Part shown: positions 35,727 to 43,798 of the stretch, piece by piece
How the letters are laid out: each line of letters opens with the position of its first letter
How positions within the stretch are numbered: position 1 is the first letter of the stretch
Source: a virus
Virus record (IMG/VR): IMGVR_UViG_3300046673_000058
Location: 1 to 64,000 of that record
Length of the DNA stretch: 64,000 nucleotides
Reading direction: 5' to 3' (one strand)
Position numbers and translations under genes: made by a program
The notes under the pieces: model-generated
What the model saw: only the letters and a program-made list of their open reading frames with translations
Told to the model about the DNA's origin: nothing
Databases searched by the model: none

Positions 35727-38521
35727 CGCTTTGCCTTCTTCTTCTTGCCGCCAAGTGGTGCGTTAACGTGAACATCCCCCGCACTCGGCTGCCCCGACTT
35801 AGCCTGCGACCCATACTCACTCGTCGCCGGTGTCTCCACGTTTAACCTTTGTTGGCGTTCAGTAGTATCCGCCGCCGTTTGCCCCGGAAGCATTGCGTCC
35901 GCCGCTGTCTGTTGCGGTGGCGCGGCCGTCTGTCCCGGAAGTAATGAATCAGCCGGTGGTTTTACCTCTGCGTCCTCGGGTTCAGGCTCTGTGGGGAGGT
36001 GTAAGATGTTCCAAATCTTGTTTCTAAAGTCCACAGTGTCTGGAATTGTGACACCCCCGCGTGCAAGTAGGGATATTGCATTTGCTATGTCAAGTCCCGC
36101 ACTTGAGGCGATATCTCCGTGGGTGAGTTTTGGTAGTGACTGGGGGTTTATGTTGGCGTTGAGCCTCGCTAATCTCGGTACCGCATACGAGTTAATCGTC
36201 TCTGCTATCGAATCGAGTATTGCGGTTATTGATAGACTAAAGATGTCGTTCCGCGTTTCCGCTAAGGCGTATGAGCCGGTTTGGTCCTGCCCCAACATCA
36301 GGAAATCCGCGAGAACAGTCATCGCTATCATCTTGTTGTATCTGTTGATTATATCCCCCGTCATGAACTGCCGCTGGCTCGAGGGGCCTAAGAGTTGAAT
36401 GTCGTACATTAACCCAGGGCCGCCGTCTTCGGGTGGGTAAAGTGTGGAGGGGAGGATTATGCCCTCGTCCTGGTTCCTGTGGATGTTGGTGATGACTTGT
36501 TTATAATAATCGCGGGCGCTAACAGCGTCCGCGTCTGAACCGAGCAGGACATTCTCAGGTACTCTCATAATAGGAATGCCTGCGAGGTCACGCTCAACGC
36601 CGATGGCTTCGATGTCTTCGATATTTTTCTTCAAATACCACGAACGGTACGCACCACGAAGCATACTGACGCCTTCTGGGTTCCCTTTGCGTGGTTTAAC
36701 CCTGAAGAGTAGGGATTTCTCCATCGGTATCTCAGTTATGCGGTAGTGTGGTGGGGCCAATTGAACCATGGCCACGACGCCGCCGTTAACGTCGAAGTCC
36801 CACCTAAGCAAACTTTCTTGGGTTCTGATGGCCCATTTTCTCCACCCTATGCGGCCGTCGTCGAAGTTGCTGTCGAGGGTTGGGTCGTCAGGGTGCGGCC
36901 CCTCGCGCTTTTTATAAACTTGCTCAAGCCAGCAGTTAGAAACAATTATTGGCCCCGCACAGAACGTGTGGTCTTCCTCTACTTCTAAGTCATAGACCGG
37001 CCCTTCATAATACACACGTTTAATCGAAACTATCTTATGTCCTAATGCTTCGTCATAAACTTTAACTTGAAGACCCTGCTGCTTTGCTCCACCGTTGGTT
37101 TCAGATTTCTCCGAGAGCCACCGCCACGCGGTGACGTAAGATACACCACATTCTTTAGCAACTTCGTGTAGTGTTTTTCCGTCTTCCCTAAGCTTCCGCG
37201 CTTTACCTTCTAATTCTGAGCGTTTCCAATCTGTTATTCTTGCAGGAAGCGCACCTACCTTGTACGCCACACCATCAAAACGTATGGGTGATGGTAATCC
37301 GAGTGCACCCGCGATTAGTTGCATTTGCTGCGCTAGTGACTTGCTTACTGTTGTTACTGCGCTTATTGTGAACCCTTTGGACTGGGATACAAAACCATCA
37401 CCCCATAACCAACCGTCAAATAGGCCACACGCAAATTCTTTTTCTTCGGGCAATTTTGAGAGCCGCTTATCGTGCGCATTATCACCCAACACCCACGAAT
37501 CAATAAGCTCTCGGAAACGCGGGTGTGAGATAGTAACCCGCCCTGAATTTGGCCTATCTTTACCTATAACTGGATACCGCCCCGCTTTCAAAGAACTAAG
37601 GTGGTGGTGTTTCTCAGCACCTTCACGTTCCATCCATTCGTCTATCTGGTTAGCAAGTTCTTCAACTTCTTTTGTGTGAACGTCAAACATAACGCGGGTT
37701 CTATCTGGTGCTCTACTCCCTTCTGCTACATACGCACCAACTAGCCACCCGGATAAGTAGTCGCCACCTTCTTTGAGTTTAGGGCGCGGACGTAATACGA
37801 TGTCCCCGGTGTTCAGCTCACCTGCGGTTTTCCATCCGTCCTTTGTTGGGAGTTGGTGCTCAGGCGTCATCTGTATCGGATGTGGGTACCCAAGTATCTT
37901 TAGTTCCACCAAATCGCCAGTGTATTCGCGGGTGTAAATTTTTGTTACTGCGCGTGCGCGGCCATGCTTAGTGAGAACTAAATCACCTAGTTTGACGTCC
38001 TGTATCTTGATAGGAACGCCTGTACCGTTTAGAATCATTTGATTAGTAGGTATGCACCAACCAAATATAAACATACTGAGTATTTCAGCTAACGTGTCTT
38101 CCCAGTTGACACTCATATCTTCAAACAAACACTGGCTAAAGAACTCTGCGGCCTGTTCGTCTTCCGGTGAATCGCCACCGGGTTCAAACGACCAATCTAC
38201 CGAGCGACATACCATTTCAACGGCGTAAAAGATTGACGAGATAATGGCATCATTGGTTGCCATTTCCTTATAAATCTTGACGCCTTTTTGCTGTTGGAGC
38301 TCTGGTAACCACTCTTCCCAGATGTACGGGCCCAAACGGAATAATCCGGTCGTGCCGTATTCCTGGAAGTAATTAATATTACTGGGCCGCGTGATTGAGG
38401 CCCCTTGTGAATCAAGCGTGGGGAAATCTGCAGGACTCAACCCGCCGCCACCAGACGTAACAGGCTGCTTGGAGATACGTTCAGCATCTTCTTTTGTTAT
38501 CTTCTTTTTTCTTGGCGGCAT
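35723..38521 (-). CDS. Portal protein interrupted by an intein
   Basis: 932 residues from ATG 38521 (AAAAGG upstream; a TTG at 38554 would add 11 residues). The N extein (LFRLGPYIWEEWLPELQ, KIYKEMATNDAIISSIF, EILSMFIFGW) and C extein (CWLEQVYKKREG, MSREITEIPMEKS-like region, PENVLLGSDADAV, DFLMLGQDQTGSYALAE) together match a DUF935/Mu-type portal of about 558 residues. The intein sits after FGW, within a conserved portal segment. The C terminus is Pro/Gln/Ala-rich. It forms the DNA entry ring and lies between terminase and head genes. Confidence 0.85.
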   Translation of the reverse strand: MPPRKKKITKEDAERISKQPVTSGGGGLSPADFPTLDSQGASITRPSNINYFQEYGTTGLFRLGPYIWEEWLPELQQQKGVKIYKEMATNDAIISSIFYAVEMVCRSVDWSFEPGGDSPEDEQAAEFFSQCLFEDMSVNWEDTLAEILSMFIFGWCIPTNQMILNGTGVPIKIQDVKLGDLVLTKHGRARAVTKIYTREYTGDLVELKILGYPHPIQMTPEHQLPTKDGWKTAGELNTGDIVLRPRPKLKEGGDYLSGWLVGAYVAEGSRAPDRTRVMFDVHTKEVEELANQIDEWMEREGAEKHHHLSSLKAGRYPVIGKDRPNSGRVTISHPRFRELIDSWVLGDNAHDKRLSKLPEEKEFACGLFDGWLWGDGFVSQSKGFTISAVTTVSKSLAQQMQLIAGALGLPSPIRFDGVAYKVGALPARITDWKRSELEGKARKLREDGKTLHEVAKECGVSYVTAWRWLSEKSETNGGAKQQGLQVKVYDEALGHKIVSIKRVYYEGPVYDLEVEEDHTFCAGPIIVSNCWLEQVYKKREGPHPDDPTLDSNFDDGRIGWRKWAIRTQESLLRWDFDVNGGVVAMVQLAPPHYRITEIPMEKSLLFRVKPRKGNPEGVSMLRGAYRSWYLKKNIEDIEAIGVERDLAGIPIMRVPENVLLGSDADAVSARDYYKQVITNIHRNQDEGIILPSTLYPPEDGGPGLMYDIQLLGPSSQRQFMTGDIINRYNKMIAMTVLADFLMLGQDQTGSYALAETRNDIFSLSITAILDSIAETINSYAVPRLARLNANINPQSLPKLTHGDIASSAGLDIANAISLLARGGVTIPDTVDFRNKIWNILHLPTEPEPEDAEVKPPADSLLPGQTAAPPQQTAADAMLPGQTAADTTERQQRLNVETPATSEYGSQAKSGQPSAGDVHVNAPLGGKKKKAKR
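36935..38056 (-). other. 374-residue intein with LAGLIDADG endonuclease
   Basis: It begins at Cys (CIPTNQMILNGTG) and ends at Asn before extein Cys (CAGPIIVSN/C). A splicing B block GYPHPIQMTPEHQLPT is present. Two LAGLIDADG-like blocks, LSGWLVGAYVAEGS and ACGLFDGWLWGDGF, mark a homing endonuclease. A helix-turn-helix-like piece (LHEVAKECGVSYVTAWRWL) lies between endonuclease and C-terminal splicing blocks. The usual penultimate His is Ser here, a variant known to be tolerated in some inteins. Confidence 0.85.
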
Positions 38522-38552
38522 TTTGTTAAAACCTTTTGAACCTTTCGAATGC

Positions 38553-38582
38553 AATCATCATTTAATCATCAGCTAATCATCA
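38553..38582. repeat. Three helically phased 8-base iterons
   Basis: AATCATCA occurs at 38553, 38564 and 38575, exactly 11 bases apart, with a weaker AATAATCA at 38584. One-turn spacing suggests repeated binding of one protein to one DNA face. The site lies just upstream of the portal start and downstream of terminase, a possible operator or packaging-related site. Confidence 0.5.
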
Positions 38583-38588
38583 GAATAA

Positions 38589-38735
38589 TCACTTCAATTC
38601 AGAAACGCACGTGCGCCTTGACCAACGTGATTTTCTCTCTCCGTAAGATGATAACTTACGTGATTGGTTGGCCTGTGCGTGGCATTGTGAGCACCACCCC
38701 TGAATTGTGCACCATTGGCGGCAATCGGAGCTCAT
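38589..38735 (-). CDS. 48-residue Cys-rich protein
   Basis: The ATG at 38735 overlaps the terminase stop in an ATGA. The N-terminal part (CRQWCTIQGWCSQCH) has four Cys and one His in a compact zinc-binding spacing; the C-terminal half is Ser/Arg/Lys-rich. It lies between large terminase and portal, so a packaging accessory is conceivable. No family recognised. Confidence 0.55.
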   Translation of the reverse strand: MSSDCRQWCTIQGWCSQCHAQANQSRKLSSYGERKSRWSRRTCVSELK

Positions 38736-40039
38736 CGTAAGTCCCTCCAACGCCCGCCGTCTTCGCCTACAATCACCGGTGCAATCACACGACCACCGCG
38801 ACGGCCCTTGAGCGTGTACGAATAACAACTATATCTTAAACTGTCCATCAAATCATCGAAGCCACGCTTCTTATCGGGTAATTCTTGGATGTTTCCGTCT
38901 TTGTCGCGTTGGCGGGTGTAGCCGTGTATTTCTTTAACGAAATTAACAGCCCTAGGGTTTACGACAATCTTGTATTGCCTTACTGTGTTTATTCCGTCTA
39001 AGACGTCTTTCTTAGCAGGGTATACATTCAACTCAGACTGCTTCATCTCTGCGATTCGCGCTGGCTCAGCTGCGTCGCAATATATAGGGATTTGTCGGTG
39101 TAATCGCCGGTCCGGGATGTGCTCTTCTAATTTAGCTTTAATCGCGGTAATAAAATCAGAAGTAAGAACCCCCCGCATGTAGAGCTCATCGACGATATAG
39201 AGTGTGTGTTCTTTTATACCGAGTAGCACGAACGCACACGGGTGCTCGTAGCCAAAATCTGCACCGGCGATAGTAGCGTCAAAGTCCTCGTATTGGTAAC
39301 CAAAGAGTTCTTGGGTCCAGTTCGTGTAGACCTGATTTTCGAGTTTACCCCATTCACCAAGGGTGTAGATAGTGTAAAGATTCGAGTCTATACCTTTCAG
39401 CTCTTCTAGGGACCTGACGTATTCAGCGTCTAAGAACTGATTATCTTTGTAGGTGTAATGTTGTATCTCTACGTCTTCGGGCTGACTTAAAAAGAAGTAG
39501 TTATTCAACCAATGGTTCTGGTCGATTGGATTAAAAGTAAGGAGTAGTTGGCGGTAATTGTTCTTGAGTGGTGCACCGCGCAGTCTGAGTTTAATCATCT
39601 CAAACTCTTCCTTGCGGATTTCTGTGGGTTCTTCAATCCATATATCGGTAACATCGGTCAACGATTTGATGCGGTCCGCTGCTTCTCCTTGGGCCGTGTT
39701 GACGATTGGTATACACTGGATACTTGAGCCGTTTGGGAAGTGGATGCTCATGTCGGTCTTGTTAATCGAACATGGAATACGCTTCTCAGCGATTAAGTCG
39801 CAAAAGAGCTTGAATGATGTAATGCGGAGTGACGGGCCATACTTACGGATGGCTATGACGCGGTTGTTGGGGTATAAAAGACAGCGGACAAGGAGTTTTT
39901 GCGCGACGCTGTAAGTCTTCCCCGCACCGGCACTTCCAAATATAACAAGATACCGCGCTCGTGAGGTGAAAACAGGTTCAAAAGAAGGCTGCGGCCATTC
40001 GGATACGTCTATTTCACGTGCGTATTCCTGAGCAATCAA
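38732..40039 (-). CDS. terL: Terminase large subunit
   Basis: 435 residues. ATPase domain with Walker A GSAGAGKT (around 35-42), Walker B DIWIEEPTE (around 132-140) and the motif III-type LLLTFNPIDQNHW. The nuclease domain has GADFGYEHP (around 260) and a late Asp pair in RGFDDLMDSLRY. The layout is that of PBSX/T4-type terminases. It pumps DNA into the prohead through the portal. It overlaps the small subunit gene by 4 bases. Confidence 0.95.
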   Translation of the reverse strand: MIAQEYAREIDVSEWPQPSFEPVFTSRARYLVIFGSAGAGKTYSVAQKLLVRCLLYPNNRVIAIRKYGPSLRITSFKLFCDLIAEKRIPCSINKTDMSIHFPNGSSIQCIPIVNTAQGEAADRIKSLTDVTDIWIEEPTEIRKEEFEMIKLRLRGAPLKNNYRQLLLTFNPIDQNHWLNNYFFLSQPEDVEIQHYTYKDNQFLDAEYVRSLEELKGIDSNLYTIYTLGEWGKLENQVYTNWTQELFGYQYEDFDATIAGADFGYEHPCAFVLLGIKEHTLYIVDELYMRGVLTSDFITAIKAKLEEHIPDRRLHRQIPIYCDAAEPARIAEMKQSELNVYPAKKDVLDGINTVRQYKIVVNPRAVNFVKEIHGYTRQRDKDGNIQELPDKKRGFDDLMDSLRYSCYSYTLKGRRGGRVIAPVIVGEDGGRWRDLR

Positions 40040-40485
40040 GGCACAACCTCTTTATTAATCGTAATCTTAATCTCCCCCGAGTGCTCAGTCTTCTGTGGCT
40101 TGTCCAAACCGTTAACCTTCAGCACCACATCAGTCGCCGCAACCCAGCGGTCTGTTGTTGAGCGTGGGGATGGGTTGTCATCTTTCATAAACTCAGCAGA
40201 GCGCTTTCTAATCTCTATTGCCTCGTTGGTGACTTCTTCTCGGAACTTTGCGAGTTTGGCCTCGAATCTCTTTTGGTCTTTGGCGAGGAGATGGGCGTCG
40301 TATTGCCTGGCGCGTTCAACCCAGTCGTATTTGCCGCCCCATTTGTTCATAAGAGACACAGACTTACTGCAATGTTCTGCTACCGCATCATACGTGCGTT
40401 CTTGACCTAAATCGCGATAAACACAAAAAGCAGCGTAAGCTTTTGAGGTCTCTTTGTCTTCTAGTCTCTCCCACGGATTCGTCAA
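40036..40485 (-). CDS. terS: Terminase small subunit
   Basis: 149 residues. TTG start at 40485 with GGAG 8 bases upstream. N-terminal helix-turn-helix-like segment (WERLEDKETSKAYAAFCVYRD, RTYDAVAEHCSKSVSLMNKW) followed by a long helical region and a beta tail (GEIKITINKEVVP). This is the usual small-terminase plan: DNA recognition, oligomerisation, contact with the large subunit. First gene of the late minus-strand arm, with a TATA box about 55 bases upstream. Confidence 0.8.
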   Translation of the reverse strand: MTNPWERLEDKETSKAYAAFCVYRDLGQERTYDAVAEHCSKSVSLMNKWGGKYDWVERARQYDAHLLAKDQKRFEAKLAKFREEVTNEAIEIRKRSAEFMKDDNPSPRSTTDRWVAATDVVLKVNGLDKPQKTEHSGEIKITINKEVVP

Positions 40486-40538
40486 GAAATAGCTCCAGCT
40501 AGGTTAACTCTATGCATGTTAAAATGGTCATTGAAGCC

Positions 40539-40546
40539 TATTTAAG
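40539..40546 (-). promoter_or_regulatory. TATA box for the virion operon
   Basis: CTTAAATA on the minus strand, about 55 bases before the small-terminase start. A transcription start about 25 bases downstream would give a leader of about 30 bases containing the GGAG site. With the opposite box at 40593 it makes a divergent promoter region. Confidence 0.5.
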
Positions 40547-40592
40547 CGTTACTTAATTGCGGCTTGTTAGCCATGTCTAAATTAAACAACTT

Positions 40593-40600
40593 TAAATACC
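40593..40600 (+). promoter_or_regulatory. TATA box for the only plus-strand gene
   Basis: TTTAAATA preceded by ACAAC and centred about 24 bases before GTG 40620. This is the archaeal TATA-to-start distance, so the transcript would be leaderless. No ribosome binding site lies before the GTG, in line with that. Confidence 0.65.
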
Positions 40601-40619
40601 GCGTTTTATAGATTAGAGA

Positions 40620-40964
40620 GTGGCAAAGACTATCATGCTTCCTTTTCTATCTGATGTACAGCACCCTACCGAACAGACGCGCATAATGAGGATTGCTCAC
40701 CAACTTTATAAGGTGGAGCGAGAGCTGCAAGGAAACACCCACTGGACCTACATCAGACAGGATAACCCCCTTGACAACATTGAATACCAAGCGAGCATTT
40801 TAGAGTCCATTGGCGCGGATTTGCGCGATATTGAGGGGGATATTGACGCGTTGGATGATGAAGGTGTGCGTTCTGTGCTGACTGTATGGTATAGTGGGGT
40901 CTACCGACTCTATTTTGACATGTTTACTGAACACAACCAACTGATTGATGGTAGTGCCGATTAG
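40620..40964 (+). CDS. Lone plus-strand helical protein
   Basis: 114 residues, GTG start (ATG 40635 possible). Predominantly helical and acidic: IMRIAHQLYKVERELQGN, ILESIGADLRDIEGDIDALD, then an aromatic stretch VWYSGVYRLYFDMF. No DNA-binding motif or family recognised. It is transcribed away from the virion arm and its own TATA box, and it converges on the lysis-like cluster. A regulator of the late/early switch is conceivable but unsupported beyond position. Confidence 0.65.
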   Translation: MAKTIMLPFLSDVQHPTEQTRIMRIAHQLYKVERELQGNTHWTYIRQDNPLDNIEYQASILESIGADLRDIEGDIDALDDEGVRSVLTVWYSGVYRLYFDMFTEHNQLIDGSAD

Positions 40965-41059
40965 TGAACTAACGCAGCATAGAGTAACTCAGCGACCAAC
41001 ACTCCGGCTACGATTACGATAAATTCTGCTAACCAGTTGTAGACTTCTTCTTGCGTCAT
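40961..41059 (-). CDS. 32-residue single-pass membrane peptide
   Basis: ATG 41059 follows AAGGTGAGAAA. After MTQEEVYNWLAEF comes a hydrophobic helix (IVIVAGVLVAELLYAALV). The start resembles that of the next-upstream peptide (MTHEELDN), so the two may be paralogues. With a papain-like protease just upstream, a holin-like role is plausible but inferred. Its 3' end overlaps that of the convergent plus gene by 4 bases. Confidence 0.65.
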   Translation of the reverse strand: MTQEEVYNWLAEFIVIVAGVLVAELLYAALVH

Positions 41060-41063
41060 TTTC

Positions 41064-41159
41064 TCACCTTAGCGGGTTTATCCACATATAGATGATAAGC
41101 ACTACTGCCAGTATAATACAGTAGTACATCATCATGTTGTCTAATTCTTCGTGGGTCAT
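41064..41159 (-). CDS. 31-residue single-pass membrane peptide
   Basis: MTHEELDNMMMYY then CIILAVVLIIYMWINPLR. One membrane helix, preceded by an acidic N terminus as in the following peptide. Starts 7 bases after the protease stop; its TGA is formed within the next gene's GGTGAGAAA ribosome site, so translation is likely coupled. Confidence 0.65.
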   Translation of the reverse strand: MTHEELDNMMMYYCIILAVVLIIYMWINPLR

Positions 41160-41165
41160 CGCTTA

Positions 41166-42059
41166 TTATTGTAGTATGCTAGGCGTTGAAGCAAACTGCA
41201 CTGACGCTGGCGGCGGAGTTACGAAATCCGACTCTGTAATGATTGCCCATGCGTCGCCTGACTCGTACGAAACATTATCAAAGAACGAGTACGGCATCCA
41301 CCACAGCCCGTTCGCACCCCATCCAGTACCCCAACTGTTCTTAGCAAACAACGCGCCTTTTGAACCGTCGTAATTGCCTACATGGTTGTCGTCATAGCCG
41401 ATGAACACATTCGCGTGCCCTCCTGCGATTCCGCCGCTAGGTGTGGGCATGTTGCCGTCACTACCTGTGTTAAAGAAGGAATTTGGCACGTCAAAGCCGA
41501 ACATGACGGGGTAACACGGGGGGAGAACGGCGTTAGGCGCGATGGCTGCCTTTATGTTGGCGAGTGTAATTGATTGGTCATTGGCGTCGAGTCGTGTTGC
41601 TTTGGTGGTTTTGTCCTTTGCTGCGTCGTTGAGGACTTTTGTTGGGACGGGTGTGCCGAGTTGCGCGGTGTATGGGAACTCGGTTTCTGGTGCTACGCCT
41701 TTGTTTTCTAGTACCCATGCCATTGTTGAAAGACTACTGCCGACGTCCTGCGTTGGCGGTGACGATTGCCCGTCGTGGACGAGCGCACATTGGTACAACT
41801 GCATCCTAGAACCGTTGAAGTATGTTCCTATAGCTGTGTAACTTCTTATCTTAGAACAATTGTCACCAGCGTTGGCCGTACACGAACCCATGCTCATCTG
41901 GTCCTCAACAGGAGTCCCATCTTTTATTATATAACTAGCCGGTAGTGTTTCAATCTGTTCGCGGCTTAACAATAGTTTAGCGTCTTTATGCGCAGGGTCG
42001 CGCAGGCATCCCATATAGTATTTTCTTTCGTTCGTTTCATGATATACTTTATTTCCCAT
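41166..42059 (-). CDS. Second papain-like (C1A) cysteine protease
   Basis: 297 residues. Active-site elements: Gln54 and Cys60 in DQMSMGSCTANA, His215 in AGGHANVFIGYDD, Asn241 in AKNSWGTGWG. This DQxxxGSCTANA form is common in prokaryotic and viral C1A peptidases. There is no signal peptide and no EYQPKT tail, unlike the protease at 1394. Two tiny membrane peptides follow at once, so export through a membrane lesion to attack the S-layer at lysis is a reasonable hypothesis. Confidence 0.85.
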   Translation of the reverse strand: MGNKVYHETNERKYYMGCLRDPAHKDAKLLLSREQIETLPASYIIKDGTPVEDQMSMGSCTANAGDNCSKIRSYTAIGTYFNGSRMQLYQCALVHDGQSSPPTQDVGSSLSTMAWVLENKGVAPETEFPYTAQLGTPVPTKVLNDAAKDKTTKATRLDANDQSITLANIKAAIAPNAVLPPCYPVMFGFDVPNSFFNTGSDGNMPTPSGGIAGGHANVFIGYDDNHVGNYDGSKGALFAKNSWGTGWGANGLWWMPYSFFDNVSYESGDAWAIITESDFVTPPPASVQFASTPSILQ

Positions 42060-42204
42060 TTTTACGTATCTCCTTCCTTAAGTTTTCTATTGCGTTTAAC
42101 AAAAACATATAACGACATTCTGCACAATCGCTACTAGTAGCCATATGGGTCCTGTGCTCACACGGCTTTCCAACCACTCCACAAAAGTTTGCTGGCTTTC
42201 CCAT
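42049..42204 (-). CDS. 51-residue zinc-binding-type protein
   Basis: AGGTAAGGTAG precedes ATG 42204. Cys8, Cys15 with His17, and the CAEC pair at 27-30 form a plausible zinc site; the rest is helical. The stop lies inside the protease gene's first codons. Function unknown. Confidence 0.6.
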   Translation of the reverse strand: MGKPANFCGVVGKPCEHRTHMATSSDCAECRYMFLLNAIENLRKEIRKNGK

Positions 42205-42209
42205 CTACC

Positions 42210-42332
42210 TTACCTCTTTACGTAACTCAAACACGGTCTGTAATCGAAAATCACGGTATCTGGTTCAGAGCAGTACACCAAACCGTCGCGTTCGTCTTCT
42301 TGGAAGTGGACACAGATTTCGCATGGACTCAC
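42210..42332 (-). CDS. 40-residue CxxC protein
   Basis: GTG 42332 overlaps the resolvase stop (GTGA). It starts MSPCEICVHFQED and has later Cys21 and Cys34, giving a four-Cys set as in short zinc ribbons. Function unknown. Confidence 0.55.
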   Translation of the reverse strand: MSPCEICVHFQEDERDGLVYCSEPDTVIFDYRPCLSYVKR

Positions 42333-42796
42333 AATACGCCTTCAACCCCTACCTCAAGCACGTCCGGGTAGGATTCAATCACTTCACGAGTCAACCCATT
42401 TAACCCTTTCACGTAATTCTCCTCAACAACATCAAACGGTATGAAATAAATATGATTCTTCGGTCTTGCGCGGATTTCCATTGCCAAGTATCCTTTTAGC
42501 CCTGTTTTCGCGAGGTATTCACACGTGCGTGTTACTTGGTGGCCGTCTTTTGCCATTGTGAAGTAGCGTGAGAAGTACAGAATGCTGAAGGGGCGCCCAT
42601 TCGCGTCTTTCTCTACCGCGCTTTTACATTCAACACCGATGTAGTAACGTGGTTCCGCAGAGAGGGACAACAAATCGATGTGTTGAGATGTGTACCCCGC
42701 TTGGCGAAGTCGATGTGCATACGCAGGGATGTCGTTCTCTTCGTAGTGGCTGTTGAGTAATTGAACCACTCGACGCTCTGTGTTACTTCCGGGCAT
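42329..42796 (-). CDS. Hjc-like Holliday junction resolvase/PD-(D/E)XK nuclease
   Basis: 155 residues. The N-terminal GSNTERRVVQLLNSH carries the conserved Glu7; Asp41 (SQHIDLLSL) and Glu56-x-Lys58 (GVECKS) complete an archaeal Hjc-type active site. The C-terminal part (GYLAMEIRARPKNHIYFIPF) is also as expected for the fold. It would resolve branched DNA before packaging. A restriction-like nuclease is the alternative. Confidence 0.65.
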   Translation of the reverse strand: MPGSNTERRVVQLLNSHYEENDIPAYAHRLRQAGYTSQHIDLLSLSAEPRYYIGVECKSAVEKDANGRPFSILYFSRYFTMAKDGHQVTRTCEYLAKTGLKGYLAMEIRARPKNHIYFIPFDVVEENYVKGLNGLTREVIESYPDVLEVGVEGVL

Positions 42797-42798
42797 TG

Positions 42799-42969
42799 TT
42801 AAAATGGTGGTTTAAAATTTACGATAGTATCTTTTAATTCGAGATAATCCTGTTCAACAAGCTCTTCGTGCTCTATTGGCATCAGTTCCGCGATAATATC
42901 AGGAACCTCATTAGCTACACGCGCTACTAAAACTTCAAATTGATATGCTACTATATTACAGACTGACAT
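42799..42969 (-). CDS. 56-residue acidic protein
   Basis: Starts MSVCNIVAYQFEVLVARV and continues acidic and helical (ELMPIEHEELVEQDY). Lies between the nuclease and a coiled-coil gene with 2-3 base gaps. No family recognised. Confidence 0.55.
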   Translation of the reverse strand: MSVCNIVAYQFEVLVARVANEVPDIIAELMPIEHEELVEQDYLELKDTIVNFKPPF

Positions 42970-42971
42970 CT

Positions 42972-43172
42972 TTAGAACTGCCGTATAATCGGTTCTGCGG
43001 CGCGCATTGCTTTTTCTATCTCTTCTTCCCTTGCGCGCATGAGATTGTAGGCTTGCGCCTGTACCTTCGTAAACTCCGCCATGTTATCCCCTAGTTTCTC
43101 AATGACTGGCTGTAGGGCTTCAAGGACGTTGGCGATTCGTAGTATGGCATCCGCTTGAACTAGGTCCATCAT
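42972..43172 (-). CDS. Small coiled-coil protein
   Basis: 66 residues, almost wholly helical (AILRIANVLEALQPVIEKLG...AREEEIEKAMRAAEP). The start overlaps the YkgJ-like gene's stop (ATGA). Function unknown. Confidence 0.6.
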   Translation of the reverse strand: MMDLVQADAILRIANVLEALQPVIEKLGDNMAEFTKVQAQAYNLMRAREEEIEKAMRAAEPIIRQF

Positions 43173-43531
43173 CTCTCCTTTTCAAATTCCCACCAAGGAA
43201 AAACGTGTCCTTTCATCATTTCTTTGCGATGATACTGGCTACAATATGCTTCAAAATTCCTTGGATTATAAATTGAACACCCGTCCGGTTTGAAATTGTG
43301 GATGCCGCACTCTCCTTGCGTCCAAAACCTACACGGGCTCCCTTGTTTGAAAGCCCACGGCTTCCCTTCAGCCATCCGGACGTTCACCACATAAAGTTCT
43401 TTAAAAACGGTTATTGGAATCTCTAAATTATCGGCTATTCTGTGTATTTCTACATCACTTAGCATACATGGTGTCGAGTAGGCAGCGCAACAGAACCCCC
43501 CGCATTCCTGACACTCCGGATGTTCGGTCAT
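43169..43531 (-). CDS. YkgJ-family metal-binding protein
   Basis: 120 residues with the CxxCxGxCC opening (CQECGGFCC), then LSDVEIHRIAD, PCRFWTQGECGIHNFKPDGC and IYNP. This is the UPF0153/YkgJ pattern, eight Cys thought to hold zinc or an Fe-S cluster. Biological role of the family is unclear; members are frequent in anaerobic archaea. Confidence 0.8.
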   Translation of the reverse strand: MTEHPECQECGGFCCAAYSTPCMLSDVEIHRIADNLEIPITVFKELYVVNVRMAEGKPWAFKQGSPCRFWTQGECGIHNFKPDGCSIYNPRNFEAYCSQYHRKEMMKGHVFPWWEFEKER

Positions 43532-43534
43532 CTT

Positions 43535-43798
43535 TCACTCCTGCTCAAACGTGGCGATTATTTCTTGCTCGTCGTGCCTTTCTGGGGATTTCCAATATTC
43601 ATCAATCAACAATTTTATTATTTGCTCCCACGTGCTGATTTCCGCAGTGCGCTCATACTCCACATCGTTCTTAAGTATCCTTCGCGCCAACTTATCAATC
43701 TTTTTGTAGGTTTTCGTGTGGTAGTCTTGTACTTCCTTGAGCTCTTTCTCCGTCTCGGGGCTTATAAAGCTGGTTTCTATCATTTTCTTCTTAACCAT
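43535..43798 (-). CDS. Small helical protein
   Basis: 87 residues, charged and helical (ETEKELKEVQDYHTKTYKKI, then WEQIIKLLIDEYW). AGGG lies 5 bases before ATG 43798. It overlaps the previous gene by 19 bases. Function unknown. Confidence 0.6.
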   Translation of the reverse strand: MVKKKMIETSFISPETEKELKEVQDYHTKTYKKIDKLARRILKNDVEYERTAEISTWEQIIKLLIDEYWKSPERHDEQEIIATFEQE

